DNA from: Gammaproteobacteria bacterium
Lineage (GTDB): Bacteria; Pseudomonadota; Gammaproteobacteria; Nevskiales; Nevskiaceae
Length of the DNA stretch: 64,000 nt
Assembly: GCA_022599775.1 (NCBI GenBank)
Contig: JAHZLQ010000008.1
Location: 1 to 64,000, forward strand
Direction: 5' to 3'
The position numbers were made by a program, and so were the translations under genes. Of the stretch, positions 26,626 to 34,890 are shown piece by piece (positions within the stretch are counted from its first letter, which is position 1; every line of letters starts with the position of its first letter). The notes under the pieces are model-generated. The model searched no databases. It was not told the origin of the DNA and was given only the letters and a program-made list of their open reading frames with translations.

Positions 26626-27435
26626 TCAGCTGGTCGACTTCTTGGCGGCGGCCAGCGATTGCTCCATGCCGCGAGCGACCATCTCCTTGTGTTCAACCGT
26701 GGCATGGGTGAAGACGTGGGTGTCGAAGTGCGCCAGGATCGCATTGCGGAAACCCTGGATGTCGGCGGTTCGGTTCATCGAGCGCTTCAACACGTGCATG
26801 GCAACTCGCGGCGCCTCGGCGATGCGGTTCGCCATCTGCAGGGTGAAGTCCTCGAGTTCGGCGCGCGGGACGACATGATTGACCATGCCACAGTCCTTGC
26901 CCTCTGCCGCGCTCATTCGCTGGCCGGTGAAAAGGAACTCCTTCGCCTTGCGCATCCCCATGACCCAAGGGTGAATCAGGGTTTCCACGGCTGCCGCGCC
27001 GAGGCTGTGAACGACCGGATCGCTGAAATAGGCATCATCGCTCGCGACCATGATGTCGCACATGTTCGCCACCATGAAGCCGCCGGCGATGCAGGCACCC
27101 TGCACCTGTGCGATCGTCGGCTTTGGAAAATCCCAGATACGCAGCGCGTTTCCGAGATAATGTTCCTGCTCCCAGAAGTAGATTTCCTCGGGTGTGAAAT
27201 GTGCGCGCGTCTTGATGCCGTCGATCAAATCGTGACCGGACGAAAAATGCTTGCCCTTGCCGCCGATGATCAGCACGCGGATCGCGTCATCGTTCTTGGC
27301 CCGCTCAAGCGCATCATCGAGTTCGTTGAGCAAAGCCTCGGATTCGGCGTTGGCGGCTTGCGGGCGGTTGTGACAAATCCGTGCCACGGCACCGATCACT
27401 TCGTAGGAAATGTGTGCGTATTCGATCGTGCTCAT
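26626..27435 (-). CDS. Enoyl-CoA hydratase/isomerase-family protein lacking both catalytic Glu
   Basis: A crotonase-fold protein of 269 residues. The ATG at 27435 is chosen because AGGAG lies seven bases upstream. The oxyanion-hole segments are recognisable (GKGKHFSSGHDL; QGACIAGGFMVANMCD), but the two glutamates that activate water in enoyl-CoA hydratase are replaced by Met121 and Val141 (positions equivalent to GGGxE and LPE). It may instead act as an isomerase, hydrolase, C-C lyase or ring-cleaving enzyme. It sits between two MaoC-type genes on one transcript, which suggests beta-oxidation of the same compound. Confidence 0.85.
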   Translation of the reverse strand: MSTIEYAHISYEVIGAVARICHNRPQAANAESEALLNELDDALERAKNDDAIRVLIIGGKGKHFSSGHDLIDGIKTRAHFTPEEIYFWEQEHYLGNALRIWDFPKPTIAQVQGACIAGGFMVANMCDIMVASDDAYFSDPVVHSLGAAAVETLIHPWVMGMRKAKEFLFTGQRMSAAEGKDCGMVNHVVPRAELEDFTLQMANRIAEAPRVAMHVLKRSMNRTADIQGFRNAILAHFDTHVFTHATVEHKEMVARGMEQSLAAAKKSTS

Positions 27436-27479
27436 AGTGGTCTCCTGTAATTCGATAGTCATTTGGGGCGTCTTCGGGC

Positions 27480-28349
27480 TCAGGCCAGGAATTCGGCGTA
27501 TCCGTTGTTCAGTGCGATCACATCTCGCTCGACGACACGCACACGGAATGCGGCACGCCCGTCACTTTCGCGCCAGATTTCGGTACGCAGGGTTTCTCCG
27601 GGATAAACCGGTGTTGCAAAACGCACATCGAGCCGACGCAGGCGAGCGGGATCGTTGCCGCACAAAACTTTCAGCACAGCTCGACCGGCGACGCCGTAAC
27701 TGCACATGCCGTGCAGGATCGGCCTGTCGAATCCGCCCAGCGCAGAAACGCGCGGGTCGATGTGCAGCGGGTTCAGATCGCCGGACAGGCGATAGATTGC
27801 CGCCTGCTCGGGGCGCGTCAAAAGATCCAGACTTGCGTCCGGTGGACGATCATCCGGAATCCTGTGCGGCACCGGCGCGCCTTCGGACCGACCGCCAAAA
27901 CCACCATTGCCACGGAGAAAGCACGAGAATCCGACGGTCGAAAGCAGGTCGCCGGTGTCCGCGTCGACGATCCTGCGTGACAGATACATCACGGCCCCCT
28001 TGTCCGGTCCCTTGTCGTAGACCTCATCCACGCGACTCGTCGTAACCACCCGGCCCTGCGCTGGCAGCGGTTTGTGCAGCGTCAGGAACTGTTCGCCGTG
28101 GAGAAGCTTGCCGACATTGATGCCCGTTTTGGGATCCGCCATCCAGAATGGGCCAGGCGCCAACACCGCCTGCATTGTCGGCAAGGCTTGCAGACCATTC
28201 TCGTAGACAAACTTCAAGTCTTCCGGAAGCGGCGGATTGGTCGTCACCGCGCCTACGCCCAGCGCATACAAAATGGTGTCTCGAGCGCTGTACTCCTGAA
28301 CCGATTCCGGGATCGGCCAGTTAAGAATCGTCTGGTAATCGAAAGCCAC
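27480..28349 (-). CDS. MaoC-family (R)-specific enoyl-CoA hydratase
   Basis: A 289-residue double-hot-dog hydratase of the peroxisomal multifunctional-enzyme-2 type. The C-terminal half has the intact hydratase-2 motif YRLSGDLNPLHIDP (187-199; Asp191 and His196 catalytic) followed by GFDRPILHGMCSYGVAGRAV. It would hydrate a trans-2-enoyl-CoA to the (3R)-hydroxyacyl-CoA, feeding the divergent HSD17B4-like dehydrogenase at 28512. It is first in its operon, transcribed from the 28350-28511 divergent region. Confidence 0.92.
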   Translation of the reverse strand: MAFDYQTILNWPIPESVQEYSARDTILYALGVGAVTTNPPLPEDLKFVYENGLQALPTMQAVLAPGPFWMADPKTGINVGKLLHGEQFLTLHKPLPAQGRVVTTSRVDEVYDKGPDKGAVMYLSRRIVDADTGDLLSTVGFSCFLRGNGGFGGRSEGAPVPHRIPDDRPPDASLDLLTRPEQAAIYRLSGDLNPLHIDPRVSALGGFDRPILHGMCSYGVAGRAVLKVLCGNDPARLRRLDVRFATPVYPGETLRTEIWRESDGRAAFRVRVVERDVIALNNGYAEFLA

Positions 28350-28403
28350 TTGCGTCTCCTCCGCAGCATCATCAGATATCGGCTTGCTCGGTCACGATAG
28401 TCG

Positions 28404-28421
28404 TTGACAGAAAACTGTCAA
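28404..28421. promoter_or_regulatory. Inverted repeat TTGACA-N6-TGTCAA in a divergent promoter
   Basis: TTGACAGAAAACTGTCAA is a perfect inverted repeat with seven-base arms and an AAAA centre, midway between the MaoC operon (minus) and the SDR-thiolase-SDR operon (plus). Each arm is a perfect -35 TTGACA facing outward. Matching -10-like boxes are TAGTTT after 17 bases on the plus strand and TATCGT after 16 on the minus strand. It may be two overlapping divergent promoters, a regulator site, or both. The same arms and spacing occur at 4850-4867. Confidence 0.6.
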
Positions 28422-28511
28422 GCCGTTAGTTTTTGGGATGATAGCACTACAAATGTGGGCGGACAGCCTGTCTGCCACAACCGATAACCCAAAAAATATC
28501 CGGAGGAAGCA

Positions 28512-29378
28512 ATGACATTGCTCTCGACTAAGGTCGCGGTAGTTACAGGCGCGGGTCGCGGACTAGGAGCGGCTTACGCAAAATTGCTCGCTCAGGAAGG
28601 TGCCGCCGTTGTCGTCAACGACATCGGCCGAAACGAAGACGGTAGCTACATTGCCGAAACCACCGCCGAGGCCATACGAAAGGACGGTGGCAAAGCCACA
28701 GCGCACACCCAGGACGTTTCCAGTGTGGAGGGCGGGAAGAGCCTGCTGGATACCGCACTGGAGAATTTCGGCGCGGTCGACATCCTGATCAACAATGCCG
28801 GTATCTTGCGCGACAAGTCACTGCTCAAGATGGACGAGCCTGATTGGGATCTGGTGATCAAAGTCAACCTCAAAAGCATGTACGCAGTCACCAAGCCGAT
28901 CTTCTCCTGGATGAAGGAGAATTCCAGGAGCGGCGTGATCGTCAATACTTCGTCGGTGTCGGCGCTAGCCGGCAATTTCGGACAAGCCAACTACGGCGCG
29001 TCGAAGGGCGGAGTTTGGGGATTCTCGAACGTGCTGGCGATCGAGGGCGCGAAGTACGGCATTCGCGTGTGGACGCTGGCACCGGCAGCGCTGTCGGCCC
29101 TGACGGCCCCCCTCCTGTCGGACGAGATGAAGCAAGAGCTGGCACCTGAGCACGTCGCGCAAGCTGTGCTGTTCATGGTCAGTGAACTCTCCGGCAAACG
29201 GACTGGACACTGCCTGTTCGCATCGGGGCAGAGCATCAAGGAACTCAAGCTGGTCGCCGCCGAGGGTATCCCGGGTGGCGGCAAGGATGCGTCGCTCGAC
29301 GCACGCCGGATGGCGGTGATGCAGGACCGCATCTTCCGTGAGGAACCGGCGCTGACCATCATGGATTTCAGCAAATAA
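28512..29378 (+). CDS. HSD17B4-like (3R)-hydroxyacyl-CoA dehydrogenase (SDR)
   Basis: A 288-residue SDR of the peroxisomal multifunctional-enzyme type: TGAGRGLG cofactor motif, VNDIG after beta-2, ILINNAGILRDKSLLKM, Ser148, and catalytic Tyr161/Lys165 in YGASK. This type oxidises (3R)-hydroxyacyl-CoA to the 3-keto ester with NAD+, directly after MaoC hydratases. GGAGGAAG precedes the ATG. It heads a three-gene operon with an SCP2-type thiolase and another SDR, and is divergent from the MaoC genes; together they make a complete hydratase-dehydrogenase-thiolase spiral. Confidence 0.9.
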   Translation: MTLLSTKVAVVTGAGRGLGAAYAKLLAQEGAAVVVNDIGRNEDGSYIAETTAEAIRKDGGKATAHTQDVSSVEGGKSLLDTALENFGAVDILINNAGILRDKSLLKMDEPDWDLVIKVNLKSMYAVTKPIFSWMKENSRSGVIVNTSSVSALAGNFGQANYGASKGGVWGFSNVLAIEGAKYGIRVWTLAPAALSALTAPLLSDEMKQELAPEHVAQAVLFMVSELSGKRTGHCLFASGQSIKELKLVAAEGIPGGGKDASLDARRMAVMQDRIFREEPALTIMDFSK

Positions 29379-29438
29379 TCTATTAACTCATAACGCGAGC
29401 ACGTGGCCCAAGGGGCGCGTCACGCTGGAGAGAAGACA

Positions 29439-30620
29439 ATGAGCAGCAAAGCACTGATTGCCGGCGTCGGCATGGTCAAGTTCGCAAAACCCAGCGCCAG
29501 CGAAATGTACGACGTCATGGGCGCCAAGGCCGCGATCGCGGCACTATCCGATGCCGGCATCGACTACAGCGAGGTTCAGCAAGCCTACTGCGGATTCGTC
29601 TACGGCAACACCTGCTCGGGTCAGACCGCCTTGTATTCGGTCGGAATGACGCAGATTCCCATCATCAACGTCAACAATGCCTGCGCATCCGGCTCCAGCG
29701 CCGTATTTCTGGCACGCCAGGCAGTGATGGCTGGCCAGGTGGATGTCGCCTTGGCGCTCGGGTTCGAACAAATGAGCGCCGGCGCCTTGTCGGTCGATAG
29801 TGGCCGCACGCCGATCACCTGGCGACTGGACGCTGCTGTCGAGTCGATCCGCGGCTGGGACGACAATGCACCTCAGGCACCTCAGTACTTCGGCAGCGCC
29901 GGATCCGAGTATCTGGAAACCTACGGGGGCACCACCGAGCTGTTCGCAAAGGTCTCGGTGAAGGCGCGCAGCCACGCGATCCGCAATCCGCTGGCCCTGT
30001 TTTCGACACCGCTGACCGTCGAGGAGGTGCTGAATTCAACGCACATCTTTGGTCCGCTGACCAAGCTGATGTGCTGTCCGCCGACTTGCGGCGCCGCGGC
30101 GACGGTTGTCGTATCGGAGTCCTATGCGCGCAAACATGGCCTCACGAACCTGGTCGAGATTGCCGGCATGGCGCTGGTCACCGACGGCCCCGACAGCTTC
30201 GAGTCCGGCAAGGTCATGAACGTTGTGGCCGCCGGTGTCGCGAAGAAGGCTGCCGCGATCGCCTACGAGCAATCCGGAATCGGTCCTGAAGATGTCGACG
30301 TCGTCGAACTTCACGACTGCTTCTCGCCGAACGAGGTCATCAGCTATGAAGCGCTCGGCCTGTGTCCGGAAGGTGGCGCGGCCAAGTTCATCGAGGACGG
30401 GGATAACACCTATGGCGGACGTGTCGTCACCAATCCCTCTGGCGGCCTGCTGTCGAAAGGCCATCCACTGGGCGCCACAGGCCCGGCCCAGATCGCCGAA
30501 CTGACCTGGCATCTGCGTGGCAATGCCGGGGCGCGCCAGGTGCCGAATGCGGAAATCGGGCTGCAGCACAACGTCGGCCTGGGTGGGGCTGGCGTGGTCA
30601 CGGTATTGAAGCGAGCCTGA
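29439..30620 (+). CDS. SCP2-type 3-ketoacyl-CoA thiolase
   Basis: A 393-residue thiolase of the sterol-carrier-protein-X class. Catalytic elements are intact: the nucleophile in NNACASGSSA, HDCFSPNEV, the GGLLSKGHPLGATG loop and the terminal LQHNVGLGGAG. These set it apart from Ltp2-type aldolases that lack the cysteine. It would cleave a branched or ring-bearing 3-ketoacyl-CoA with CoA. I use the ATG at 29439 (GGAGAGAAG upstream) instead of 29403. It lies between two SDR genes. Thiolases of this class often need a DUF35 partner; the one at 18242 is a possibility. Confidence 0.9.
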   Translation: MSSKALIAGVGMVKFAKPSASEMYDVMGAKAAIAALSDAGIDYSEVQQAYCGFVYGNTCSGQTALYSVGMTQIPIINVNNACASGSSAVFLARQAVMAGQVDVALALGFEQMSAGALSVDSGRTPITWRLDAAVESIRGWDDNAPQAPQYFGSAGSEYLETYGGTTELFAKVSVKARSHAIRNPLALFSTPLTVEEVLNSTHIFGPLTKLMCCPPTCGAAATVVVSESYARKHGLTNLVEIAGMALVTDGPDSFESGKVMNVVAAGVAKKAAAIAYEQSGIGPEDVDVVELHDCFSPNEVISYEALGLCPEGGAAKFIEDGDNTYGGRVVTNPSGGLLSKGHPLGATGPAQIAELTWHLRGNAGARQVPNAEIGLQHNVGLGGAGVVTVLKRA

Positions 30621-30625
30621 ACAGC

Positions 30626-31450
30626 ATGAATCAACCTTCCGATATCCTGATCACCGATCAGGTCGCGATCGTCACCGGCGGGAGCAACGGTCTCGGCGAA
30701 GGCATCGCCATGGCTCTGGCTCATTTTGGTGCTCACATTGTCATCGCCGACATCGACGTCGAGAACGGTGAACGCGTGGTCGCAGCGATTCACGCGCTCG
30801 GCCGCAAGGCCTTGTTGATAAAAACCGACTGTACCGATACCGGCGCGGTGCAGGCGATGGTCGAGCAGGTCGCCGAGCAGTTCGGCGCAATCGACATCCT
30901 CATCAACAATGTTGGTGGTAGCCGGCAGATCGCCTTCATGGATCAAAGCGAACGCAGCTGGCGGCGACACATCGATCTGAACCTGGTCAGCATGCTCGCG
31001 GCGACGCATGCCGTAGTGCCGACGATGGTGGCAGGAAAGCGAGGCGGCACCATCATCAACATCAGCAGTAGCGAGGGGCTGCGCGCGGCCCCCGGCTACG
31101 CGGTTTATGCGGCCTGCAAGGCAGGAATGGTCAGCTTCACTCGAAGCATGTCGCTAGAACTCAGCGAACACGGCATTCGCGTGTTCGCCTTGGCGCCCGA
31201 CATGCTGGATACCCCCGGCCTGAAGCCCTTCTACGATTCGGCGAGCACGGAGGAAGTGGTCGCGCGCAACCGCTATATCCCGCTCGGCCGTCTCGGAACC
31301 ATGAAGGAAATCGGTGATGTCGCGGTTTTTCTATGCTCAGCGATGTCATCGTATCTGACCGGCATCACGCTCTCGGTCGATGGCGGAACGATCGCCTCCA
31401 GCGGCTGGGCACGAACCGAAAAGAATGACTGGAGTCTGTTCCATGCTTGA
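30626..31450 (+). CDS. Short-chain dehydrogenase/reductase
   Basis: A 274-residue classical SDR with TGGSNGLG, an NAD-favouring IADIDVE, NNVGG, NISSSEG, and the catalytic YAACK. It starts six bases after the thiolase stop and belongs to the same operon. The likely job is oxidation of a ring or side-chain hydroxyl in the same pathway; the substrate cannot be assigned. Confidence 0.88.
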   Translation: MNQPSDILITDQVAIVTGGSNGLGEGIAMALAHFGAHIVIADIDVENGERVVAAIHALGRKALLIKTDCTDTGAVQAMVEQVAEQFGAIDILINNVGGSRQIAFMDQSERSWRRHIDLNLVSMLAATHAVVPTMVAGKRGGTIINISSSEGLRAAPGYAVYAACKAGMVSFTRSMSLELSEHGIRVFALAPDMLDTPGLKPFYDSASTEEVVARNRYIPLGRLGTMKEIGDVAVFLCSAMSSYLTGITLSVDGGTIASSGWARTEKNDWSLFHA

Positions 31451-31696
31451 GCTGGCTCCGCTCACACAAGGCGGGGACTCGAGCTCTGAAGCAGCCACCG
31501 TCCGGATGTACGGCAATTCGTGGACATTTTTGGGTGGCCAGACCGGGGGCGCCGGCAAGGCGGCTGCGAAATCGTCGCCGACAGCAAACGTATGTATCGC
31601 TCTCTGCCCTTGGCGGCGGTAGCGTCCCGGACTTTGCCTACCCGGGCCCTTTGCGCCACCTCTCTGGCCAGAGTGCCGCTGCATGGTGGCTAAGGC
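31451..31696. other. Convergent gap with a possible structured RNA
   Basis: The gap separates the plus-strand SDR from the minus-strand exported protein. It holds no convincing gene. At 31618-31660 the minus strand can pair GGTGGCG with CGCTACC around an inner CCCGG/CCGGG stem, with two CAAAG loops. A perfect CTCTGGCCAGAG palindrome (31662-31673) lies beside it. No T-run follows on either strand, so it is not a standard terminator. Confidence 0.4.
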
Positions 31697-32425
31697 TCAA
31701 TAGGCATAGTCGAGCCGCACGCGAACCGGGCCACCTTCTTGAAGCACGAGTTCGGACGGTCCGATATAGCGAATCAGACGCCCCTCCCCATCCAGTGTCA
31801 GCTGCGCCGTCCCTTGGGGAATGAGGTCTCTCGACGAGGAGTTGATCTCGACGGTGGTGACGGCCTCGGCGTCCCCCTTATCGACTTTGCGGAGATAGAC
31901 GTAGCCATCACGAAGACTGGACAAGGATACCCAGCGCGCACGAACCTCCTTGCCGGCCTCGAGCTCCTTGAGATGTTCGATCACGTAGCGCTCGATGTCG
32001 CCGTCGACAACCAGTATCTCGGAATTGCGAACGTATCCTTCCCCATCCGGCTTCGAGGTTCCGGTCGCGCTCCACATCTGCAATAGATTCCCGCTTCCGT
32101 GGGGTTGGACGCCACGCTTCACGCGCCGATCGAACATTTCCAGTTCCACGTTCGGCTTCTCACCTTCGAACGCATACACACTGCGGCGCGTGGCAATCAG
32201 TCGATTGTCCGCCGTCGTGAAGCTTGAGCTGCTGCCCGTGAGTCGATCACCAACATACGAGTATCCCGAATGCCGGACGTAGAGTGTGTCGCCGGTCTGG
32301 GGATCGAACGCCGTTGCGGTCACGGGCATCTTCTGAGCACCGTGCGCCAAAGGTAGCGTGAGCATGCCGAGCAACAACACGGCCGTTGCAAACAGTGGAT
32401 GGTGCACGGTGATGGTCCTGATCAT
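31697..32425 (-). CDS. Exported protein of unknown function, last gene of the TonB2 operon
   Basis: A 242-residue protein with a signal peptide (hydrophobic ATAVLLLGMLTLPLAHG, cleavage near AHG-AQ). The mature part is rich in beta strands with tyrosines (LYVRHSGYSYVGDRLTG, YVIEHLKEL, YVYLRKV), suggesting a periplasmic beta-sandwich or small barrel. I do not recognise the family. It starts 36 bases after the TPR gene on the same strand, so it should be co-transcribed. That linkage suggests an accessory role in TonB-energised uptake or in handling the imported ligand. Confidence 0.8.
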   Translation of the reverse strand: MIRTITVHHPLFATAVLLLGMLTLPLAHGAQKMPVTATAFDPQTGDTLYVRHSGYSYVGDRLTGSSSSFTTADNRLIATRRSVYAFEGEKPNVELEMFDRRVKRGVQPHGSGNLLQMWSATGTSKPDGEGYVRNSEILVVDGDIERYVIEHLKELEAGKEVRARWVSLSSLRDGYVYLRKVDKGDAEAVTTVEINSSSRDLIPQGTAQLTLDGEGRLIRYIGPSELVLQEGGPVRVRLDYAY

Positions 32426-32461
32426 GCGTCGCGCTCCTCTCGTCCCTTATTCGGTCGTCCC

Positions 32462-33790
32462 TCAAGTACCCTGCAGTGCCTGCTTTCTCTGGATCTCGGC
32501 ACTGACAAACTTGACCCAGTTGGCGGCCTGGTCGCCCTGTTCGGGATCGTCGGCGACGCTGGCGAAAGTGGATCGTGCGGTCTTGAGTTCGCCGGCGTTG
32601 TACAGCGCCGTGCCCAGCTGCATCTTGAGCGAGACGACGTTGTCCACGCCGGGCTTGTTCAGAGCCGCCCGAAACGCTTCGACGGCGTCGTCCCAGTGTC
32701 CCAGCGCAATGTGCGCCTGGCCGAGGTAGACGTAGCTGGTGGCGTCGTTCTTGACCTCGGCCAGCTTCTGCAGCACCGGCAGTTGCTTTTCATAGTCCTT
32801 GGCCAGGCCCAGGGCCTGGGCGTACAGCTGCAGGGTTTCGGCGTTGACGTCGATCCGCCGGTTCTTGAAGGCGGCTTCCAGGACCTGGGTCGCGGGGTAT
32901 GGGGCGTCCTGGGACATGTACAGCCGCGCGACGTTGAGCACTTCGGCAGGCTTGTCGACCATGCCGGCGACGTAGGCGGCGTGCATGATCTCGGCTTGTT
33001 TGAGCTGGTCGCCCATCAGGCCGTACATGCCGGATAGCTGCAGCCAATAGGTCGGCTTGGGATACAGCACCACCAGCACTTCAAGCACCTTGGCGGCGGG
33101 TTCGTACTTTTCCTGTTCGTAGTAGACGGCGCGCAGCAGCGACAGCCAGCTTTCCTTGTACTGGGCGCCGCGCTGCTTGGCGATCTTCATGGCGGTGATG
33201 ATCGGTTCTTCGGATTCGGCGTAGCGGCCTTGCTGGTAGTAGGCCTGGGCCAGCAGCACGTAGGCGTCGGGGCTGACGTCTTCGACCTGCCCCATCCAGC
33301 TTCTGAGGATCTTGACGGCGGTCGGATAGTCTTCCTTGACGAAGTACATCTGCGCCAGGGCGTACAGGGTGGAGTTTCTCAGGCCTTCGGGCAGGTCTTC
33401 GACGCGCAGGACGGTCTTGTAGGCTTCGATGGTCTGGTCGACCTTGTCCTGGGCGTAGTAGACGGCGGCAAACAGGTTGTAGAGGGTGGCCTTTTCGTAG
33501 CCGTTCAAGCTGTCCTGCTGGGCTTTTAATCCATTGAGGGCTTGTTCGGCAGCGGCGTAGTTCTTTTCGTCGAAGGCTTGTTGCGCGACTTCCATCTGTT
33601 TGTAGACCTTCTGCGAGAGGGTCTGGGTCTTTTTGGTCGGCGGTGGTTTGGGTTTTCCCTCGTCGTCGGCGGCGTGGGCCGGCCCGGCGAGGCCGAGCAG
33701 GATCAGCAGCAGGAGGCCGAGGCGCGGGGTGCGGTCCCCGGCCCTGCGGCGCGGCTGGGCGCTGGCGCGTGCTGGGCGGAAAAAGATCAT
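32462..33790 (-). CDS. Exported TPR protein of the TonB2 system
   Basis: A 442-residue protein with a long basic N-terminus and signal sequence (RLGLLLLILLGLAGPAHA). A series of tetratricopeptide-like helical repeats follows over about residues 60-430 (examples: MEVAQQAFDEKNYAAAEQAL, LAQAYYQQGRYAESE, YLGQAHIALGHWDDAVEAFR). TPR proteins are regularly encoded after tonB in TonB2-type operons of marine and environmental gammaproteobacteria and are thought to scaffold the complex. Its ATG overlaps the tonB stop as ATGA, indicating translational coupling. Confidence 0.9.
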   Translation of the reverse strand: MIFFRPARASAQPRRRAGDRTPRLGLLLLILLGLAGPAHAADDEGKPKPPPTKKTQTLSQKVYKQMEVAQQAFDEKNYAAAEQALNGLKAQQDSLNGYEKATLYNLFAAVYYAQDKVDQTIEAYKTVLRVEDLPEGLRNSTLYALAQMYFVKEDYPTAVKILRSWMGQVEDVSPDAYVLLAQAYYQQGRYAESEEPIITAMKIAKQRGAQYKESWLSLLRAVYYEQEKYEPAAKVLEVLVVLYPKPTYWLQLSGMYGLMGDQLKQAEIMHAAYVAGMVDKPAEVLNVARLYMSQDAPYPATQVLEAAFKNRRIDVNAETLQLYAQALGLAKDYEKQLPVLQKLAEVKNDATSYVYLGQAHIALGHWDDAVEAFRAALNKPGVDNVVSLKMQLGTALYNAGELKTARSTFASVADDPEQGDQAANWVKFVSAEIQRKQALQGT

Positions 33791-34440
33791 TTTTCGAGCT
33801 TGAAGGTGATCAGGTGCTCGACGCCTGGCACCTCCACCGGCTTGCCGCCTTCGACGCGCGGCTTGTATTTGAATTTGAGCACGGCTTTCATCGCGGCGCG
33901 GTCGAAGGTGCTGCCGGGCTCGGATTCGAGGACCACGGGGTCGCGCACGGCGCCGGTTTCGGTGACGGTGAATTTGAGCAGCACCCAGCCTTCGAGACCG
34001 CGCCTTGCGGCGGAGTCGGGGTAGATCGGGGCGACTTTGACGATCGGCAGGTATTCGCCGTCGCTCGCCGACAGGCCGAAGCCGTTTTGCAGGGAGACGT
34101 CGTTGGCGACGTTCATGGGGCCGATGTTGACGGTGTTGGCGTCGGGGTTCTGGTTGTCGTTCTGCTGCGGCTGCGGGGTGTCGGGCGCGGCCTGCGGCTT
34201 TTGCGGCTTTTCGGGTTTCTTCTGGTCGACGTTGAGGTCTTGATCTTTCTTGACCCGGACAAAATCAACGATGCGGCCGCTGGGGCCTTCGGTCATGGCT
34301 TCGCGCCCGGCGGCCACCAGGCTGGCCATCAGCCAGTACAGCAAAAAGGTGACGATCAGGGCGATCACGGCGCCGCCCACCAGCCGCAGCAGCTGCGGCA
34401 GTTGGGTGGTCGGGCGGGTGTTGAGGACGATCTCGGACAT
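33787..34440 (-). CDS. tonB: TonB2-type energy transducer
   Basis: A 217-residue TonB: one N-terminal membrane anchor (about 20-42, GGAVIALIVTFLLYWLMASL), a short Pro/Gln/Lys-rich periplasmic linker (about 70-100) and a C-terminal receptor-contact domain with the YP motif (PIYPDSAARRGLEGWVLLKF). It would transmit proton-motive energy from ExbB/ExbD to outer-membrane receptors, such as the two encoded at 53196 and 58860. It is shorter in the linker than classical TonB1, as usual for TonB2. Its gene is three bases after exbD. Confidence 0.92.
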   Translation of the reverse strand: MSEIVLNTRPTTQLPQLLRLVGGAVIALIVTFLLYWLMASLVAAGREAMTEGPSGRIVDFVRVKKDQDLNVDQKKPEKPQKPQAAPDTPQPQQNDNQNPDANTVNIGPMNVANDVSLQNGFGLSASDGEYLPIVKVAPIYPDSAARRGLEGWVLLKFTVTETGAVRDPVVLESEPGSTFDRAAMKAVLKFKYKPRVEGGKPVEVPGVEHLITFKLEK

Positions 34441-34443
34441 CGC

Positions 34444-34851
34444 TTACGGCTCGTTGGCGGCGATGGAGACGTTGTAGACGCCGGCTTCGCGCGCGGCGTC
34501 CATGACGGCGACGAGCTTTTCGTTGGTCGATTGCTTGTCGGCCTGGATGACGACGGAGCCTTGCGGGTTTTCGGCGTGCAGGCGTTCGATGTTGGCGCGT
34601 ACGTTGCGCACGTCGATGCGACGACGGTCGATCCAGATCTGGCCGTCGTCGGAGATGGCGATGAGGATGTTGGCCTTGTCCTGCTTGGTGGCGGTCTGGG
34701 CTTCGGGGCGGTTGACCTCGATCCCGGATTCCTTGATGAAGCTGGCGGTGACAATGAAGAAAATCAGCATGATGAAGACGACGTCGAGCATCGGGGTGAG
34801 GTCGATGCCGCCTTCGTCTTCTTCGCCCTGGATGTCGTCAAATCCTTTCAT
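34444..34851 (-). CDS. exbD: ExbD/TolR-family biopolymer transport protein
   Basis: A 135-residue protein with a single membrane segment holding the proton-conducting Asp23 in DLTPMLDVVFIMLIFFIV, then a periplasmic domain (VVIQADKQSTNEKLVAVMD). With ExbB it forms the proton-driven motor of the TonB complex. It lies between exbB and tonB with close spacing. Confidence 0.94.
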   Translation of the reverse strand: MKGFDDIQGEEDEGGIDLTPMLDVVFIMLIFFIVTASFIKESGIEVNRPEAQTATKQDKANILIAISDDGQIWIDRRRIDVRNVRANIERLHAENPQGSVVIQADKQSTNEKLVAVMDAAREAGVYNVSIAANEP

Positions 34852-34890
34852 TTTTCTCGCTCCTCTCGTGTCGCTTGCCTGAGCCGGGGC

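Noticed and set aside
18683-31450. Assignment of the central block to a specific steroid pathway
   Set aside because: Dehydrogenase pairs, DUF35, MaoC and SCP2-type thiolase fit steroid or terpenoid side chains, but no ketosteroid dehydrogenase, KshA or HsaD is in the window, so the substrate stays open.
31600-31680. c-di-GMP-I (GEMM) riboswitch
   Set aside because: Only short pieces match; the second aptamer stem and receptor are absent and it lies after a gene, not before one. Kept only as an unnamed structured-RNA candidate.
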